Positions 31,892 through 32,004 of a stretch of 32,004 nucleotides of DNA are shown here, piece after piece; within the stretch, counting starts at the first letter, position 1; each line of letters begins with the position of its first letter. Both the position numbers and the translations under genes were made by a program. The stretch is taken from assembly GCA_947472885.1 (NCBI GenBank), contig CANJBX010000044.1, positions 1 through 32,004 of the forward strand, read 5' to 3'. This DNA is from Hyphomicrobiaceae bacterium (GTDB taxonomy: Bacteria > Pseudomonadota > Alphaproteobacteria > Rhizobiales > Xanthobacteraceae). The notes beneath the pieces are model-generated. The model was not told the DNA's origin. It was given only the letters and a program-made list of their open reading frames with translations, and searched no databases.

Positions 31892-32004
31892 TTAGGCGGC
31901 GGTTTCGTCCTGAAGGTCGCTCGCCTTGGCGATGACCTCCAACCCGTTAGTGAACTTTACCCCCAGGATAAGTTTTGGCAAGAGTGCGTGGCCATCAAGG
32001 CGAC
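31892..32004 (-). pseudogene. C-terminal 36 residues of a probable transposase (runs off the right edge)
   Basis: The open minus-strand frame enters at 32002 and ends at TAA 31892-31894. Residues such as LDGHALLPKLILGVKF and SDLQDETAA resemble the C-terminal tails of mutator/IS256-like transposases that I have seen in Rhizobiales, but the match is tentative. It shares no visible similarity with the reading-frame remnant at the left edge. Its stop lies in the same frame as the receptor fragment. The rest of the element is outside the window. Confidence 0.45.

Noticed and set aside
1-32004. The two edge remnants as the two ends of one composite transposon
   Set aside because: The C-terminal residues at the two edges (..NSTLISVEI and ..SDLQDETAA) and the adjoining termini do not resemble each other, so two different elements are more likely.

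Overview
The window is GC-rich, densely coding DNA with short intergenic gaps. I infer an alphaproteobacterium of the Rhizobiales type (Bradyrhizobium / Rhodopseudomonas / Xanthobacteraceae neighbourhood). The reasons are the gene repertoire (box aerobic benzoyl-CoA genes, several periplasmic-binding-protein transporters, a lysine/alanine-rich histone-like protein), the codon bias, and two families of palindromic intergenic repeats of a kind common in that group. No tRNA, rRNA, CRISPR array or complete insertion sequence was seen. No taxonomic marker gene is present, so this placement is inference.

Layout. Both edges look like insertion-sequence ends that cut into a gene. On the left (1-150) the 3' end of an unrecognised coding sequence and a possible IS terminus abut a LysR regulator that keeps only its C-terminal half. 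On the right (31858-32004) a transposase-like C-terminus abuts a TonB-dependent receptor that has lost its 5' part and also carries an internal frameshift. From left to right between them: (i) an alpha/beta hydrolase, boxC, boxB and a MetE-type zinc methyltransferase paralogue, followed by a GhrA-like 2-hydroxyacid dehydrogenase (649-6937); (ii) a histone-like protein, an HSL-type esterase, NhaA and a ketopantoate-reductase-like protein (7013-10743); (iii) a divergent pair of units, with a class D flavin monooxygenase and a mandelate-racemase-type enzyme on the minus strand, and a second MetE paralogue followed by a complete branched-chain-type ABC importer (SBP, LivG, LivF, LivH, LivM) on the plus strand (10923-19600); (iv) a third MetE paralogue converging on livM and divergent from a DUF3237 protein (19597-21296); (v) a complete TRAP transporter with a secreted SnoaL-like protein (21459-24939); (vi) a small secreted protein of unknown function, an extradiol ring-cleavage dioxygenase with the full catalytic set of homoprotocatechuate 2,3-dioxygenase, a crotonase-fold enzyme and an orphan TTT/Bug solute-binding protein, all on the minus strand (24982-28568); (vii) a glutathione transferase and a carboxymuconolactone-decarboxylase-like protein, then a PiuC-type hydroxylase beside the dead TonB receptor (28694-31855).

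How the genes may work together. The set reads as a catabolic island for aromatic or otherwise hard-to-degrade organic acids: three different high-affinity uptake systems, an epoxide-forming route (BoxB/BoxC), a ring-cleaving dioxygenase, a flavin monooxygenase, an enolase-superfamily enzyme, a glutathione transferase and several hydrolases. The most unusual feature is the presence of three divergent MetE-type (COG0620, single-domain) paralogues within 16 kb. Each keeps the complete His-x-Cys...Glu...Cys zinc set and each lies next to a catabolic or transport unit. One is directly downstream of the epoxidase pair, and two bracket the ABC importer. They may be alkyl- or methyl-transfer enzymes of catabolism rather than methionine synthases. 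This is a hypothesis, not something the sequence proves.
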